The notes below the pieces were generated by a model. It had not been told where the DNA came from. It worked only from the letters and a program-made list of their open reading frames with translations, and did not search any database. The position numbers and the translations under genes were made by a program. A stretch of 64,000 nt of DNA from Pseudarthrobacter siccitolerans. Its GTDB lineage: Bacteria > Actinomycetota > Actinomycetes > Actinomycetales > Micrococcaceae. The DNA lies in NCBI RefSeq assembly GCF_001046895.1, contig NZ_CAQI01000051.1, positions 1 through 64,000 on the forward strand, in the 5' to 3' direction. Of this stretch, positions 41,269 to 51,100 are shown piece after piece (position 1 is the first letter of the stretch; each line of letters starts with the position of its first letter).

Positions 41269-44130
41269 TCAGGTGCCCAGCGTTCGGCGCGACACCGGCA
41301 AGCGGGCACGCGTGAAGAGCCAGGCCAGCAGGGCACCGGCCAGGGGCACCGCAATGACGAGCGCCAGCAAATGGAGCCAGGGCACTTCGACGGCGGTGCC
41401 CAGCTCGGTGGAACCGGCAACAAGCACCGCCGGCAGGGTCCCGGCGAGGCTGCCGAGCAGGGTTCCCAGCCCGCCGGTCAGCAGCGCCTGTGATCCCGCG
41501 AGGCTTTTCCGCAGGCGGGGGGAGGCACCGATGCCGGCGAGCGTTACATGGTCGGCGCGGGCGTCGGCCAAGGAAAGGCCGGTGGTGATGCCGGCGGCGC
41601 TGAACGTGATCAGCGCGCTGACGGCAACGATGGACCAGGTCATCCACGAGTCGCCCTGCGTGATGCCGGGTTCGGCCCAGAATCCGACCTCGGGCCGCTG
41701 GTACACGGCGGCGACTGCTCCGGCTGCGGCATCCCTCTCGGCAGCCGAGGGAAAGCTGCTGAGCTGGACCAGGAGTTCGGCTGGCTCGGGACGCAGGTCC
41801 AGGCGCCGGGCCGTCTCCGGCGCAATGACTCCGTAGTAAGGAAGGGCCTGTGCCGGTTCAACCACCACCGCGGGAAGCGTGCTGGTGGTCAACGCCTGAT
41901 GCATGCGGGAAGGGTCCGCCGGGTCCTGGGTCTGGGTCCGCACATCCTGGCCCTCGAGCACCACCGTCCCGTCCCGAACGAAAACAGGGTTGGTCACCAC
42001 CATGCCACCGTCGGCCAGCACGGCCAGTGCCTCAGGTCCGGCCTCGGCGCCGAGGACGGCACTGATCTCGTCCGCGCCACCCACCAGGATGGAACCCTGG
42101 GCGCCCGGCGACTGGGCCATCGATCCCCGGCACCGCCAGTCATCGGGGTCCGCCACCCTCCGCTCCGGTGTCATCGGACACTCATTGCCGGCCGGCGTGG
42201 CCAGCACGTACTGCAGGCAATTGGAGGTGGCAGTGCGTGCCGGCACCGACAGATCCGTGCCATTCCCGAAAGCGCAGTTCCGGATGTAGCCCGGTGCACT
42301 GATGGTTCTGGTCCATGCCACCTTGCCGGTGGCACCGTCCACCGCGGAAGCGAGTTCGGCCGGATCAACGCTGACCGGCGGCTGGGTGCTGCCGTCGGGC
42401 AGGAGGGGCTGTTCCAGGGACAGCGGCAGGAATGCCTGGTTTTCCATGGCGGTCCACGAATGGTTCTCCCGCATCATGGCTTGCTGGCTGGCCGAAAGGA
42501 CCAGTGCGGCGCTGGCCAACGTGGCGGCGGCGAGAATGGCTGCCACCGCCGGCACCGTCCGGGCCCGGTTCCTGGCCGAATCACGGGCAGCCATCCGCAA
42601 GGACAGCGGCAGCACTGCCGTCCGCGCGGTCAGCAGGGTTACGAGGTATCCGGCCAGAAGCACCAGTGCCACGACGGCGAGCACGGCGCCTCCAATCAGC
42701 AGCGTGGTGACCACCGGCAGTTGCCCTGCCTTCCGGTCCGGATCCGTGGCAGACTCCCCCAGCAGCCAGCCGCCGGACAGAAGTGCGGCAGAAAGAATCA
42801 GCAGCACAGCACCGGCCACCGTGGTCCGCTTCGCACTCCCGGCGGGGGCGCGGCCGGACTTCAGCCCGCCCATGGCGGCCTGCCGGGCAACCTGGTCGGC
42901 CGGGGCCATGGCTGCGAGCAGGCAGCACACCAGTCCCAGGACCATGGCCATCAGCGTGAGCAGGAGATCAGGATGGACGCCGGCAAAGCGGGCCGAACCC
43001 ATGGAGCGGACCCAGTGAACCACCGCTGCACCCGACCCGAGCCCAAGGACGGCGCCGGACAAAACAGCGATGCTGCCGAGCCAGAGACCGGCGCACGTCA
43101 CCACGGAGCGGACGGTGGGGGCGTCGGCTCCGGATGCTGCGAGCAGAGCGAGTTCCCGGACCTGCCGTTTAGCGCCGACGGCGAACGCAGCGCCAGCCAG
43201 GAGGCCCACCTCCAGGAGCGCCAGGGCAGCGACCAGGCCGAACATTGTGTACATCGCCACCCATCCTGACGATGGCTGCGGCGGGGGGACGCCATCGACG
43301 GTGCGCTCGGCCAGGGACGGCGGATTGAGCACCACGCTGCGGGAGAGCACGCTGACGCCCTGGCGGTTTGCCGCGAGGATCTGCGGCCAGGTCACCGCTT
43401 CGGAGCCAACCAGGTAGTAAGACGTGGCGTCCGGGGACCGGGGTTCCTGCGTCAGGACCTCCGCCGGCACCTGCGCCTGCTGCAGGAAAATGACGGAGTT
43501 CCGGTCCGAGGCGTCCGCATCCCGGATGGTTCCCACGGGCACAAAGGTGCCGGCCGACGTCGTGATTTCCTCACCCAACCCCAGGCTGAACCGCTCAAGA
43601 AGCCCCGGTGAAACCAGGGCCTCGCCCGCGGCCTGCGGAGCCCTGCCCTCAAGCAGCGTGAATTTCCCGGCGAAGGCAGGATGCAGGGTGTCCGCCACCA
43701 CGCCCTGCAGGGACACCAGCGCTGCCCCGATCCCCGTGGTCAGATTGAACTGCCGGAGCGGCAGAACCTCATAGCCCGGCGGAAGCAGGTCCCGGGGATT
43801 GGCCGGCTTGAAGTCCGGATCGTAGACGCCGCTGCTGGACACCACCATGGCGTCGTTGAGCGGGTCCTGGACGGAATCAGCGTTGGGAGCATGCAGGGTG
43901 CTGTACCGGGCCTCCGTTTGGCCCAGCTCGTACCGGACAATTTCTTGGGGCGTTCTTTGCGCGCTCTGGAACAACGTGGCGGCCCCGGTCATGCCGGCCA
44001 CGGGAAGCATGATCAGCAGGATGATGAGCAGCGAGCGCCCTTTGTGCCTCCTGATATCCCGGCGCGCCACACGCAGGGCAACACGGAAGCTGCTCCGGCG
44101 GCAATTAGGTGCCGGAGCGAGATCGAGCAT
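41269..44130 (-). CDS. ABC transporter permease, FtsX type
   Basis: The 953-residue permease has an N-terminal helix after RRDIRRHKGRSLL (about 30-50), a large extracellular region, and two FtsX-type membrane blocks (about 290-570 and 790-940). The layout is that of ABC3/MacB-superfamily permeases involved in lipoprotein or antibiotic/peptide efflux, not classical import. The ATG overlaps the stop of the ATPase gene by one base (TGATG), showing they form one transporter. The substrate is unknown. Confidence 0.88.
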   Translation of the reverse strand: MLDLAPAPNCRRSSFRVALRVARRDIRRHKGRSLLIILLIMLPVAGMTGAATLFQSAQRTPQEIVRYELGQTEARYSTLHAPNADSVQDPLNDAMVVSSSGVYDPDFKPANPRDLLPPGYEVLPLRQFNLTTGIGAALVSLQGVVADTLHPAFAGKFTLLEGRAPQAAGEALVSPGLLERFSLGLGEEITTSAGTFVPVGTIRDADASDRNSVIFLQQAQVPAEVLTQEPRSPDATSYYLVGSEAVTWPQILAANRQGVSVLSRSVVLNPPSLAERTVDGVPPPQPSSGWVAMYTMFGLVAALALLEVGLLAGAAFAVGAKRQVRELALLAASGADAPTVRSVVTCAGLWLGSIAVLSGAVLGLGSGAAVVHWVRSMGSARFAGVHPDLLLTLMAMVLGLVCCLLAAMAPADQVARQAAMGGLKSGRAPAGSAKRTTVAGAVLLILSAALLSGGWLLGESATDPDRKAGQLPVVTTLLIGGAVLAVVALVLLAGYLVTLLTARTAVLPLSLRMAARDSARNRARTVPAVAAILAAATLASAALVLSASQQAMMRENHSWTAMENQAFLPLSLEQPLLPDGSTQPPVSVDPAELASAVDGATGKVAWTRTISAPGYIRNCAFGNGTDLSVPARTATSNCLQYVLATPAGNECPMTPERRVADPDDWRCRGSMAQSPGAQGSILVGGADEISAVLGAEAGPEALAVLADGGMVVTNPVFVRDGTVVLEGQDVRTQTQDPADPSRMHQALTTSTLPAVVVEPAQALPYYGVIAPETARRLDLRPEPAELLVQLSSFPSAAERDAAAGAVAAVYQRPEVGFWAEPGITQGDSWMTWSIVAVSALITFSAAGITTGLSLADARADHVTLAGIGASPRLRKSLAGSQALLTGGLGTLLGSLAGTLPAVLVAGSTELGTAVEVPWLHLLALVIAVPLAGALLAWLFTRARLPVSRRTLGT

Positions 44131-44867
44131 CAGAACCCTGCCTGGGCCAGAAGCATCGCGGGATCGTGCATCGCCGCAGCCTGGTCCACGATCCGGCCGT
44201 CGCGCAGGAACACCACCCGGTCTGCCCAGGCCGCGTGCCGTGCCTCATGCGTCACCAGCATCACGGCCGCACCGGCATCGGCCCGGGCACGCAGCACTTC
44301 CATCACCCCCTGGCCTGTGGTGGAGTCCAATGCTCCCGTAGGCTCGTCGGCGAGGATCAGCCGCCGCTGCCCCACCACCGCCCGGGCAATGGCGACCCGC
44401 TGCTGCTGGCCGCCGGACATCTGGTCCATAAATCGGTCTGCCAGTTCCGGGATCCCCACCTGCCGAAGGGCGTCCAGCGCTTGCCGGCGGGCCTTCTTCC
44501 ACGCTGTGCCGTCGAGTTCCAGCGGCAGCGCAACATTCTCGGCGGCAGTAAGGGTGGGCACCAGGTTGAAGTCCTGGAAAACATAGCCCACGGCTCGCCG
44601 CCGGAGCCGCGCCAGGTCGTTCAGCCCCAGTCCCGCCAAGGGTGTGGATTCCACAAAGACACCGCCCGACGTCGGGTGGTCCAGTCCCCCGGCCAGAGCC
44701 AGCAGGGAGGACTTTCCAGAGCCGGACGGCCCCATCACCGCAACGAACTCACCCGCTTCGATGGTGAGGTCCACGTCGCGGAGGGCCGCGACCGCCGTCG
44801 CGCCTTCCCCGAAAGTCCTGCTGACCTTCGCAAGTTCCAGGACCTGCTGCGGCCCCTGGACGCTCAC
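44130..44867 (-). CDS. ABC transporter ATP-binding protein, MacB/LolD type
   Basis: The 245-residue ATPase has Walker A GPSGSGKSSLL, Q-loop VFQDFNLVP, signature MSGGQQQRVAIARA, Walker B LILADEPTGALD and the H-loop VTHEAR. It belongs to the MacB/LolD/FtsE-like group that partners FtsX-type permeases. It is coupled to the permease downstream and overlaps the PadR regulator gene upstream by 4 bp. Confidence 0.95.
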   Translation of the reverse strand: MSVQGPQQVLELAKVSRTFGEGATAVAALRDVDLTIEAGEFVAVMGPSGSGKSSLLALAGGLDHPTSGGVFVESTPLAGLGLNDLARLRRRAVGYVFQDFNLVPTLTAAENVALPLELDGTAWKKARRQALDALRQVGIPELADRFMDQMSGGQQQRVAIARAVVGQRRLILADEPTGALDSTTGQGVMEVLRARADAGAAVMLVTHEARHAAWADRVVFLRDGRIVDQAAAMHDPAMLLAQAGF

Positions 44868-45472
44868 CGGCGGCTGTCCGCGTTGAGCGGGGCGGCGTCT
44901 TCCGTGACCCCGTTGGACGTTTTGCGTGTCTGGCCCGGCCCGGCTGCCTGCGCCTGCTGGACCATCCTTGCCTCACAGAGGTCCAGCCAGCGGACCTCCG
45001 CCTCGGTCTGGAAGATCAGGGAATCAAGGACCAGCAGCCAGGCAGTATCGCCGGCGCGCTGGTTCGCGGTGGTGTCCCGCCGCGCCTTCGTGTAGTCCTG
45101 CAGCGCCCGCATGGACGCGGCCCGCTGGGCCTGGATGATCGCCTGGACATCCACGCCGGGCAGGGTCACGGCGAGCGCCAGCTTGATGGCGAGCTCGTTC
45201 CGGGGCGGGTTGTTCCGCTCCACCGGCGCCGCGAACCAGTTGGTCACTTCGGCTTTGCCCGCGTCGGTGATGCTGTAGACCACGTGGCCGTCGCCGTCGT
45301 CGCCTTCCTTGGTGACCAGGGCGTCGCGTTCCAGCCGGTCCAGCGTGGTGTACACCTGCCCGATGTTCAGCGGCCAGGTGGCCCCGGTGCGGTTTTCGAA
45401 CTCGACCCGCAACTGGTAGCCGTAACGCGGCTGGTCCTGCAGCAGGGCGAGGAGGCTGTGGCGGATGGACAT
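44864..45472 (-). CDS. PadR family transcriptional regulator
   Basis: The 202-residue protein has the PadR winged helix (about 1-85: RHSLLALLQDQPRYGYQL, IGQVYTTLDRLERDALV) and a helical Vir-type C-terminal dimerisation domain (about 95-190). PadR repressors commonly control the efflux genes next to them and release on binding the drug or substrate. It is the first gene of a three-gene operon with the ATPase and permease. The ATG at 45472 has an AAGGAG ribosome binding site. Confidence 0.9.
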   Translation of the reverse strand: MSIRHSLLALLQDQPRYGYQLRVEFENRTGATWPLNIGQVYTTLDRLERDALVTKEGDDGDGHVVYSITDAGKAEVTNWFAAPVERNNPPRNELAIKLALAVTLPGVDVQAIIQAQRAASMRALQDYTKARRDTTANQRAGDTAWLLVLDSLIFQTEAEVRWLDLCEARMVQQAQAAGPGQTRKTSNGVTEDAAPLNADSRR

Positions 45473-45568
45473 GGTGCTCCTTGCGCTTGGCGGCAATGCG
45501 CACGGTCCCCCAATGGCCGTGCATACCGCGTATAGCGCCCAGCCTAGGCCAGCTGTTGGCGGATAGCA

Positions 45569-45579
45569 ATACTCAGTAT
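45569..45579. promoter_or_regulatory. Palindrome upstream of the PadR operon, operator candidate
   Basis: ATACTCAGTAT is a perfect palindrome around one central base, in the 135-bp gap between the PadR operon start and the stop of the quinone oxidoreductase gene. Its location and AT-rich arms fit a PadR-type operator. There is no second copy nearby, so the assignment is tentative. Confidence 0.3.
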
Positions 45580-45607
45580 CTACGCACCTCTTGAAAGGTA
45601 GCGCCAG

Positions 45608-46591
45608 CTAGAGCAGCAGGAGGACCTTCCCTACGTGGTCGCCGCTGTCGAAGTAGCTGTGCGCGGCCTGGACCTGCTCCAACGGGAAGGTTTTGGCCAC
45701 CAGCGGTCGGATCCGGCCGTCAGTGATCAGTGGCCAGACGGCGTCCCGGACGGCGTTCATGATGGCGCCCTTTTCCTGGACCGGCCTGGGCCGGAGTGCC
45801 GTGGCAACCACCGCCGCGCGCTTCTTCAACAGCTGGCCCAGGTCCAGCTCGCCCTTGGTGCCGCCCTGCAGGCCGATCACCACCAGCCGACCGTAGTCGG
45901 CGAGGGCATCCACGTTTTGCGAAAGGTACTTGGCCCCAACGACGTCGAGGATCACGTCCGCGCCACGCCCGCCGTTCTGCTCCCGAAGGCTTACAGGAAA
46001 GTCCTCCTCGGCGTAATTGATGGCGATGTCCGCACCGAGGAAGGCCTTCGCCGTCCCCACCTTTTCATCCGTTCCCGCCGTGGTGGCCACCTTCGCGCCC
46101 AGGGCCTTGGCCAGCTGGATGGCCATGGTGCCGATCCCGCCGGTGGCGCCGTGAATCAGGACCGTTTCGCCTGGCTGGAGCTGGGCGGTCATCACCAGGT
46201 TGGAGTACACCGTGGCCGCCACCTCCGGAAGGGCAGCCGCCGTCACCAGATCCACACCCTCGGGAACCCGGAGGACCTGCTCGGCCGGCACAGCCACCTG
46301 CTGGGCGTACCCACCGCCGGCCAGCAGTGCCACCACCTTGTCGCCGAGGGAAAAGGGTTTGCTTACGCCGGGGCCAAATCCGGCAATCCGGCCGGATACT
46401 TCGAGGCCGGGGATTTCCGAAGCGCCGGGCGGCGGGGGGTAGAAGCCCCTGCGCTGCTGCACGTCCGCCCGGTTCAGGCCGGCGGCGACGACGTCGATCA
46501 GCACCTCGCCCTGCCCGGGTACCGGAGCCTCCGTCTCGCGGACCTCCAGGACCTCCGGGCCGCCCGGCTCCGAAATGTAGACGGCTTTCAT
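45608..46591 (-). CDS. NAD(P)H:quinone oxidoreductase, zinc-independent MDR family (PIG3-like)
   Basis: The 327-residue medium-chain dehydrogenase has GroES-like (about 1-125) and Rossmann (about 126-265) domains, with the quinone-reductase motifs GLNRADVQQRRGFYPPP and nucleotide-binding GATGGIGTMAIQLAKALG. No catalytic zinc ligands are evident. It resembles PIG3/TP53I3-type NADPH quinone reductases. The ATG at 46591 gives the usual start MKAVYISEPGG. Confidence 0.9.
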   Translation of the reverse strand: MKAVYISEPGGPEVLEVRETEAPVPGQGEVLIDVVAAGLNRADVQQRRGFYPPPPGASEIPGLEVSGRIAGFGPGVSKPFSLGDKVVALLAGGGYAQQVAVPAEQVLRVPEGVDLVTAAALPEVAATVYSNLVMTAQLQPGETVLIHGATGGIGTMAIQLAKALGAKVATTAGTDEKVGTAKAFLGADIAINYAEEDFPVSLREQNGGRGADVILDVVGAKYLSQNVDALADYGRLVVIGLQGGTKGELDLGQLLKKRAAVVATALRPRPVQEKGAIMNAVRDAVWPLITDGRIRPLVAKTFPLEQVQAAHSYFDSGDHVGKVLLLL

Positions 46592-46699
46592 GGAACACTC
46601 CCGTTTCTGACTGAATACTCGCTGCAACCAGTGTGCACCGGACACCTTCTTCGCCTCTGTTTTGTTGCAGGCAAGTGCCTATGAAACACTACTAGTCGA

Positions 46700-46787
46700 G
46701 GAAGGTTGTCCGAGCGGCCGAAGGAGCTAGTCTTGAAAACTAGTGTGCGGTAACCCCGTACCAAGAGTTCGAATCTCTTACCTTCCG
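46700..46787 (+). tRNA. tRNA-Ser (anticodon TGA)
   Basis: The 88-nt class II tRNA has acceptor stem GGAAGGT/ACCTTCC, an anticodon stem CTAGT/ACTAG with loop CTTGAAA giving TGA, a long variable arm (GTGCGG..CCGTAC region), and T-loop TTCGAAT. It reads UCA and probably other UCN serine codons. No CCA is encoded. Confidence 0.97.
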
Positions 46788-46793
46788 CGATTG

Positions 46794-46838
46794 GGACCCC
46801 TGTCCGCCAGCATGCTGGCCGGCAGGGGTCCTTCATTT
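46794..46838 (+). terminator. Terminator after tRNA-Ser(TGA)
   Basis: GGACCCCTG pairs with CAGGGGTCC around an inner palindromic stem (CCAGCATGCTGG), followed by TTCATTT. It lies 7 bp after the tRNA. Confidence 0.8.
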
Positions 46839-46959
46839 CCCCTGCATGCGCTAAAACTGCCGGGACGGGCAGGAACTTCGGGATCCATTGAAACTGTCAG
46901 ACCCCGCGCATAGCCTCATGGTGTCCCACCCCGAACACCTACCGCACCAGGAGATCCCT

Positions 46960-47754
46960 ATGCCCAGTCCCGACACCAAGCCCGGTTCCCCCTGCTGGAT
47001 CGACCTGATCACCTCGGACGCTGCCAAGGCACGGGAGTTCTACGGCGAACTTTTCGGCTGGCAGTTCCAGTCCGGCGACCAGGAGCTTTACGGCGGCTAC
47101 ATCACGGCGTCACGGAATGGAAAAACGGTTGCCGGCATCATGCAGAAGCAGGAGGACCAGGCCGGATTCCCGGACATGTGGTCCACCTACTTATGCACCG
47201 ACGATGCCGCTGCCACAGCAGCTTCGGTGGCAGCGAACGGCGGCCAGGTTCACCTGGCGCCCATGGACGTGCCCGCCCAGGGAATTATGGCCATGTTCGG
47301 CGACCCCAGCGGCGCGTCCGTAGGGGCTTGGCAGCGGCGGGAAATGCGGGGATATGAAATTGCCGGAGAACCCGGGACGCCCGCGTGGCACGAACTGCAC
47401 ACCAAGAACTACCAGGGCGCCGTGACGTTCTACGAAAAGGTCTTCGGCTGGCAGACGAGCGTTATGAGCGATTCTCCCGACTTCCGCTACACCACCCTGG
47501 GCTCGGGTGAAACGGCACAGGCCGGAATCATGGACGCGTCCGGATACCTTCCCGGCGAGGTCCCTTCCCACTGGCAGGTGTACTTCGCGGTTGAGGACAC
47601 CGATGCCACGGTGGAGCACGCCCTGGCTATGGGCGGAACCCTGCTGGACGGCCCGGCGGACAGCGACTTCGGCCGGGTGGCACAGCTGGCTGATCCCACC
47701 GGCGGCATGTTCAAGGTCATTTCCAGCCGGTACCCCGCGGCAGGAGACCACTAA
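46960..47754 (+). CDS. VOC family protein with two glyoxalase-like domains (CFP32-like)
   Basis: The 264-residue protein consists of two vicinal-oxygen-chelate modules (about 8-125 and 135-255). The repeated patterns WIDLITSDAAKAREFYGELFGW and WHELHTKNYQGAVTFYEKVFGW mark the first strand and helix of each. It closely resembles Mycobacterium CFP32/Rv0577-type proteins, for which glyoxalase- or flavin-binding roles have been proposed. The reaction here is not known. The ATG at 46960 is preceded by AGGAG. Confidence 0.88.
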   Translation: MPSPDTKPGSPCWIDLITSDAAKAREFYGELFGWQFQSGDQELYGGYITASRNGKTVAGIMQKQEDQAGFPDMWSTYLCTDDAAATAASVAANGGQVHLAPMDVPAQGIMAMFGDPSGASVGAWQRREMRGYEIAGEPGTPAWHELHTKNYQGAVTFYEKVFGWQTSVMSDSPDFRYTTLGSGETAQAGIMDASGYLPGEVPSHWQVYFAVEDTDATVEHALAMGGTLLDGPADSDFGRVAQLADPTGGMFKVISSRYPAAGDH

Positions 47755-47813
47755 GTCAACCGCGCCATAACGGGAGGCCGGACTGACACCCGGAAACGGT
47801 TACCGGCAACATG

Positions 47814-47846
47814 CCGGCCGGAGCTTTCCTTAAAGCTACCGGCCGG
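47814..47846 (+). terminator. Hairpin terminator after the VOC gene
   Basis: CCGGCCGG plus AGCTTT (47814-47827) pair with AAAGCT plus CCGGCCGG (47832-47846), with one bulged A and a 4-nt loop. The following T-tract is weak (TATCCTTTG). Confidence 0.65.
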
Positions 47847-48131
47847 TATCCTTTGTGTGATGGACGGCACATTCCGTACCGGCCACCAACCCAAGCACTG
47901 ACAGCTTCCGCCGGGACCGGGCTACCGGGGCAACCGGACGGCGGGGCGGTACGTTCCGCTGGGGGACGTTCCGCCGAATGTACGCGCTATCAACCCTGCG
48001 TTCATTCAACGCTGCTGTGATGTGCCGGATACCACTTGACCAGGAGCAGGATCCGGGCCCTTGTCCGTCGGTACAACCCGGACACCTTCCATCGGTTTCC
48101 CCACCGGGAACCCTTCTGAAAGTAAGAGCGG
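47847..48131 (+). promoter_or_regulatory. Upstream region of the large secreted nuclease gene
   Basis: This 285-bp gap has no convincing gene. It contains a direct repeat of ACGTTCCGC (47951-47959 and 47966-47974, 15 bp apart) and an inverted repeat GCGTT-CATTC-AACGC (47998-48012). Either could be an operator. There is one GTTCATT but no 11-bp PHO-box repeat. The promoter of the nuclease gene probably lies here. Confidence 0.35.
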
Positions 48132-51100
48132 ATGCATCAAACACCTTGGAAATTAGCGCTGCGCACAGTGCTGTCAGCGGGGCTGGCAGCAGCTCCCCTG
48201 GCAGCCTTGCCCGCAGTTGCGGACTCTACAGCCGCGGAGGTCTCAGCCGCGGCAGGAACCTCGCCCGTTGTAATCAACGAGGCCTACCTCAGCGGCGGCA
48301 GCAGCGGTGCCGCCTACAAAAACAAATTCGTTGAACTCTACAACTCCTCGGATGAGCCGGTCTCCCTGGCCGGCTGGTCGCTGCAATACCGCTCCGCAAC
48401 AGGCACCGCGGCTCCCGCCGGCGTTGCGGCCCTTTCCGGCTCCATCCCGGCCAAGGGACACTACCTCGTCCAGGGCTCAAGCAACGGGGCCAACGGCGCA
48501 GACCTTCCGGCACCGGATCTGGTGGCGGGAGCCCTGAACTTCAGCGGCGCGGCCGGAACCATCGTGCTCGCGAAGCAGCCCACCGCCGTCGTGCTCGCCA
48601 CCGGCTCCCAGGTGGAGCCGTCCGGCGTGGCGGACCTCCTGGGCTACGGCGCCTCCAACACCTTCGAAACACAGGCAGCACCTGCCCCTGCCGGCAATAC
48701 CGACGTCAAAAGCCTGAACCGGTCCGCCGGGGCAGACAGCAACAGCAATGCGGCGGACTTCAGCCTCAACGCGGCCATCACCCCAACGGGAGCCGGCGGC
48801 ACCGCACCGGATCCGGATCCAACACCGGACCCGACGCCCACGCCGTCACCCAGGAGCATTGCCGAAATCCAGGGCACGGGCACCGAAAGCCCGCTGGCCG
48901 GAACCACTGTGACCACCACGGGCAAGGTCACAGCTGTCTTCCCCACCGGCGGACTCAACGGCTACTACCTGCAGACCGCGGGAACCGGCGGTGACCTGAC
49001 AGCAACCAACCACACCGCCTCGGACGGCATCTTCGTCTACTCCCCAGCCACCGCGGCCTCCGTGCAAGCGGGTGATTATGTCCAGGTCACCGGCACCGTC
49101 GCGGAGTACTACGGGATGACCCAGCTCAACGTCACCTCGGGGGCCGGGCTGGCCAAACTGACGGAACCAGCCCCCGAAGTGAAGGCCACCGCCTTTACGC
49201 TGCCCGCCACCGAAGCCTTCCGTGAGTCCCTCGAAGGGATGCTGCTGGCGCCCCAAGGCCCGCTGACCGTTACGGACAACTACAGCCTGAACCAGTACGG
49301 TGAGGTCGGCCTTGCCGGCGGAACCACGCCCCTGGTCCAGCCCACCGCCGTCGCACCTTACGGCTCTGCCGAGTACACCACGGCTGTGGCGGACAACGCT
49401 GCCCGCGCCATCAAGCTCGACGACGGCTCCAGCACCAACTTCCTTAGGGACGCCGCCACCAAAGCCCTGGTACTGCCCTACCTGACCACCATGGATCCGG
49501 TCCGGGTGGGCTCATCCGCCACTTTCACCACCAACGTAGTGCTTGGCTACGCGAACAATGCCTGGAAGCTCCAGCCGCTCACGCACCTGACCGAAGCCAA
49601 CAAAGCCACCGTCCAACCCGCCACCTTCGGGGCCACGCGGACGGACGCTCCCGCATCCGTGGGCGGCGCCCTGAAAATCGCCTCCTTCAACGTGTTGAAC
49701 TACTTTCCCACGACCGGCGACCAGCTAACCGGCTGCACCTACTACGAGGACCGTGACGGCAACCCGATCACCGTCCGGGACGGCTGCAACGCCCGCGGGG
49801 CGGCCAACGCCGAGAACTTCAAACGGCAGCAGGACAAGATCGTCGCGGCCATTACCAAGGCTGGCGCAGATGTCGTCACGCTGATGGAGATCGAAAACTC
49901 CGCACAGTTCGGCAAGAACCGGGACGACGCCCTGGCCAAACTGGTGGACGCCCTGAACATCGCGACCCCGGGGATCTGGGACTACGTCCGGACGCCCGCC
50001 AACGCGCCGCCGCTGAGCGACGAGGACATGATCCGCACCGCCTTCATCTACAAAAAGGCCGTGGCCGAACCCGTGGGTGAATCGATCATCCACAACGACA
50101 CGGTTGCCTTCGCCAGTGCACGCAAGCCGCTGGCACAGGTCTTCAAGCCGGTAGGCGGCGGTGCCGGGTCAGAGTTCATCGCCATCGCCAACCACTTCAA
50201 GTCCAAGGGATCGGCCGCTACCCCGGACGACACGGACAAGGGCCAGGGCGCATCAAACCTGGCGCGCACCGCCCAGGCCAAGTCCCTGCTTGAGTTCACC
50301 AAATCCCTGCAGCAGTCCAAGGGCACGGACAAAGTCTTCCTGATTGGCGACTTCAACTCCTACGCCAAGGAAGACCCCATCAACGTCTTCACCGCCGAGG
50401 GGTACGTCAACCAGGACGATAAGGCCCGCAACGCCGATGGCAGTGCCAAGCACTCCTACCTCTTCGGCGGGATGGTCGGCTCGCTGGACCACATCCTCGC
50501 CTCCCCTGCGGCCAATGCCGTGGTGGCGGGCGCGGACATCTGGAACATCAATTCCGTGGAGTCCGTAGCGCTGGAGTACAGCCGCTACAACAACAACGTC
50601 ACCAACTACTACGCCCCGGACCAGTTCCGCGCCAGCGACCATGATCCGGTGATTGTGGGCCTGAACCTGCAGCCCGCGCTGGCCACTGTTGACCTGAACT
50701 TCCTGGGCATCAACGACTTCCACGGAAGGATCGACACCAACACGGTCCAGTTCGCCGGCACCATCGAGAAGCTGCGCGCAGCAGCCGCTCCGGGTGCCAC
50801 CGCCTTCCTCTCCGCCGGCGACAACATCGGTGCATCCCTGTTCGCGTCCGCCGTCGCCAAGGACCAGCCCACCATCGACGTGCTGAACGCCCTGGAGCTT
50901 CAGGCTTCCGCGGTGGGCAACCACGAGTTCGACGGCGGCTGGGCGGACCTTCGGGACCGCGTCATCGCCGGCGGTTCCAACGCCAAGTTCCCCTACCTGG
51001 GAGCGAACGTCTACCACAAGGGCACCACCGAACCGGTCCTGCCCGAGTACACCATCCTGGACATGAACGGCATCAAGGTGGCCGTGATCGGCACCGTCAC

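Noticed and set aside
47998..48012. PHO box upstream of the secreted nuclease/5'-nucleotidase
   Set aside because: There is a GTTCATT, but no second unit at 11 bp. The site fits an inverted repeat better than a PHO box.
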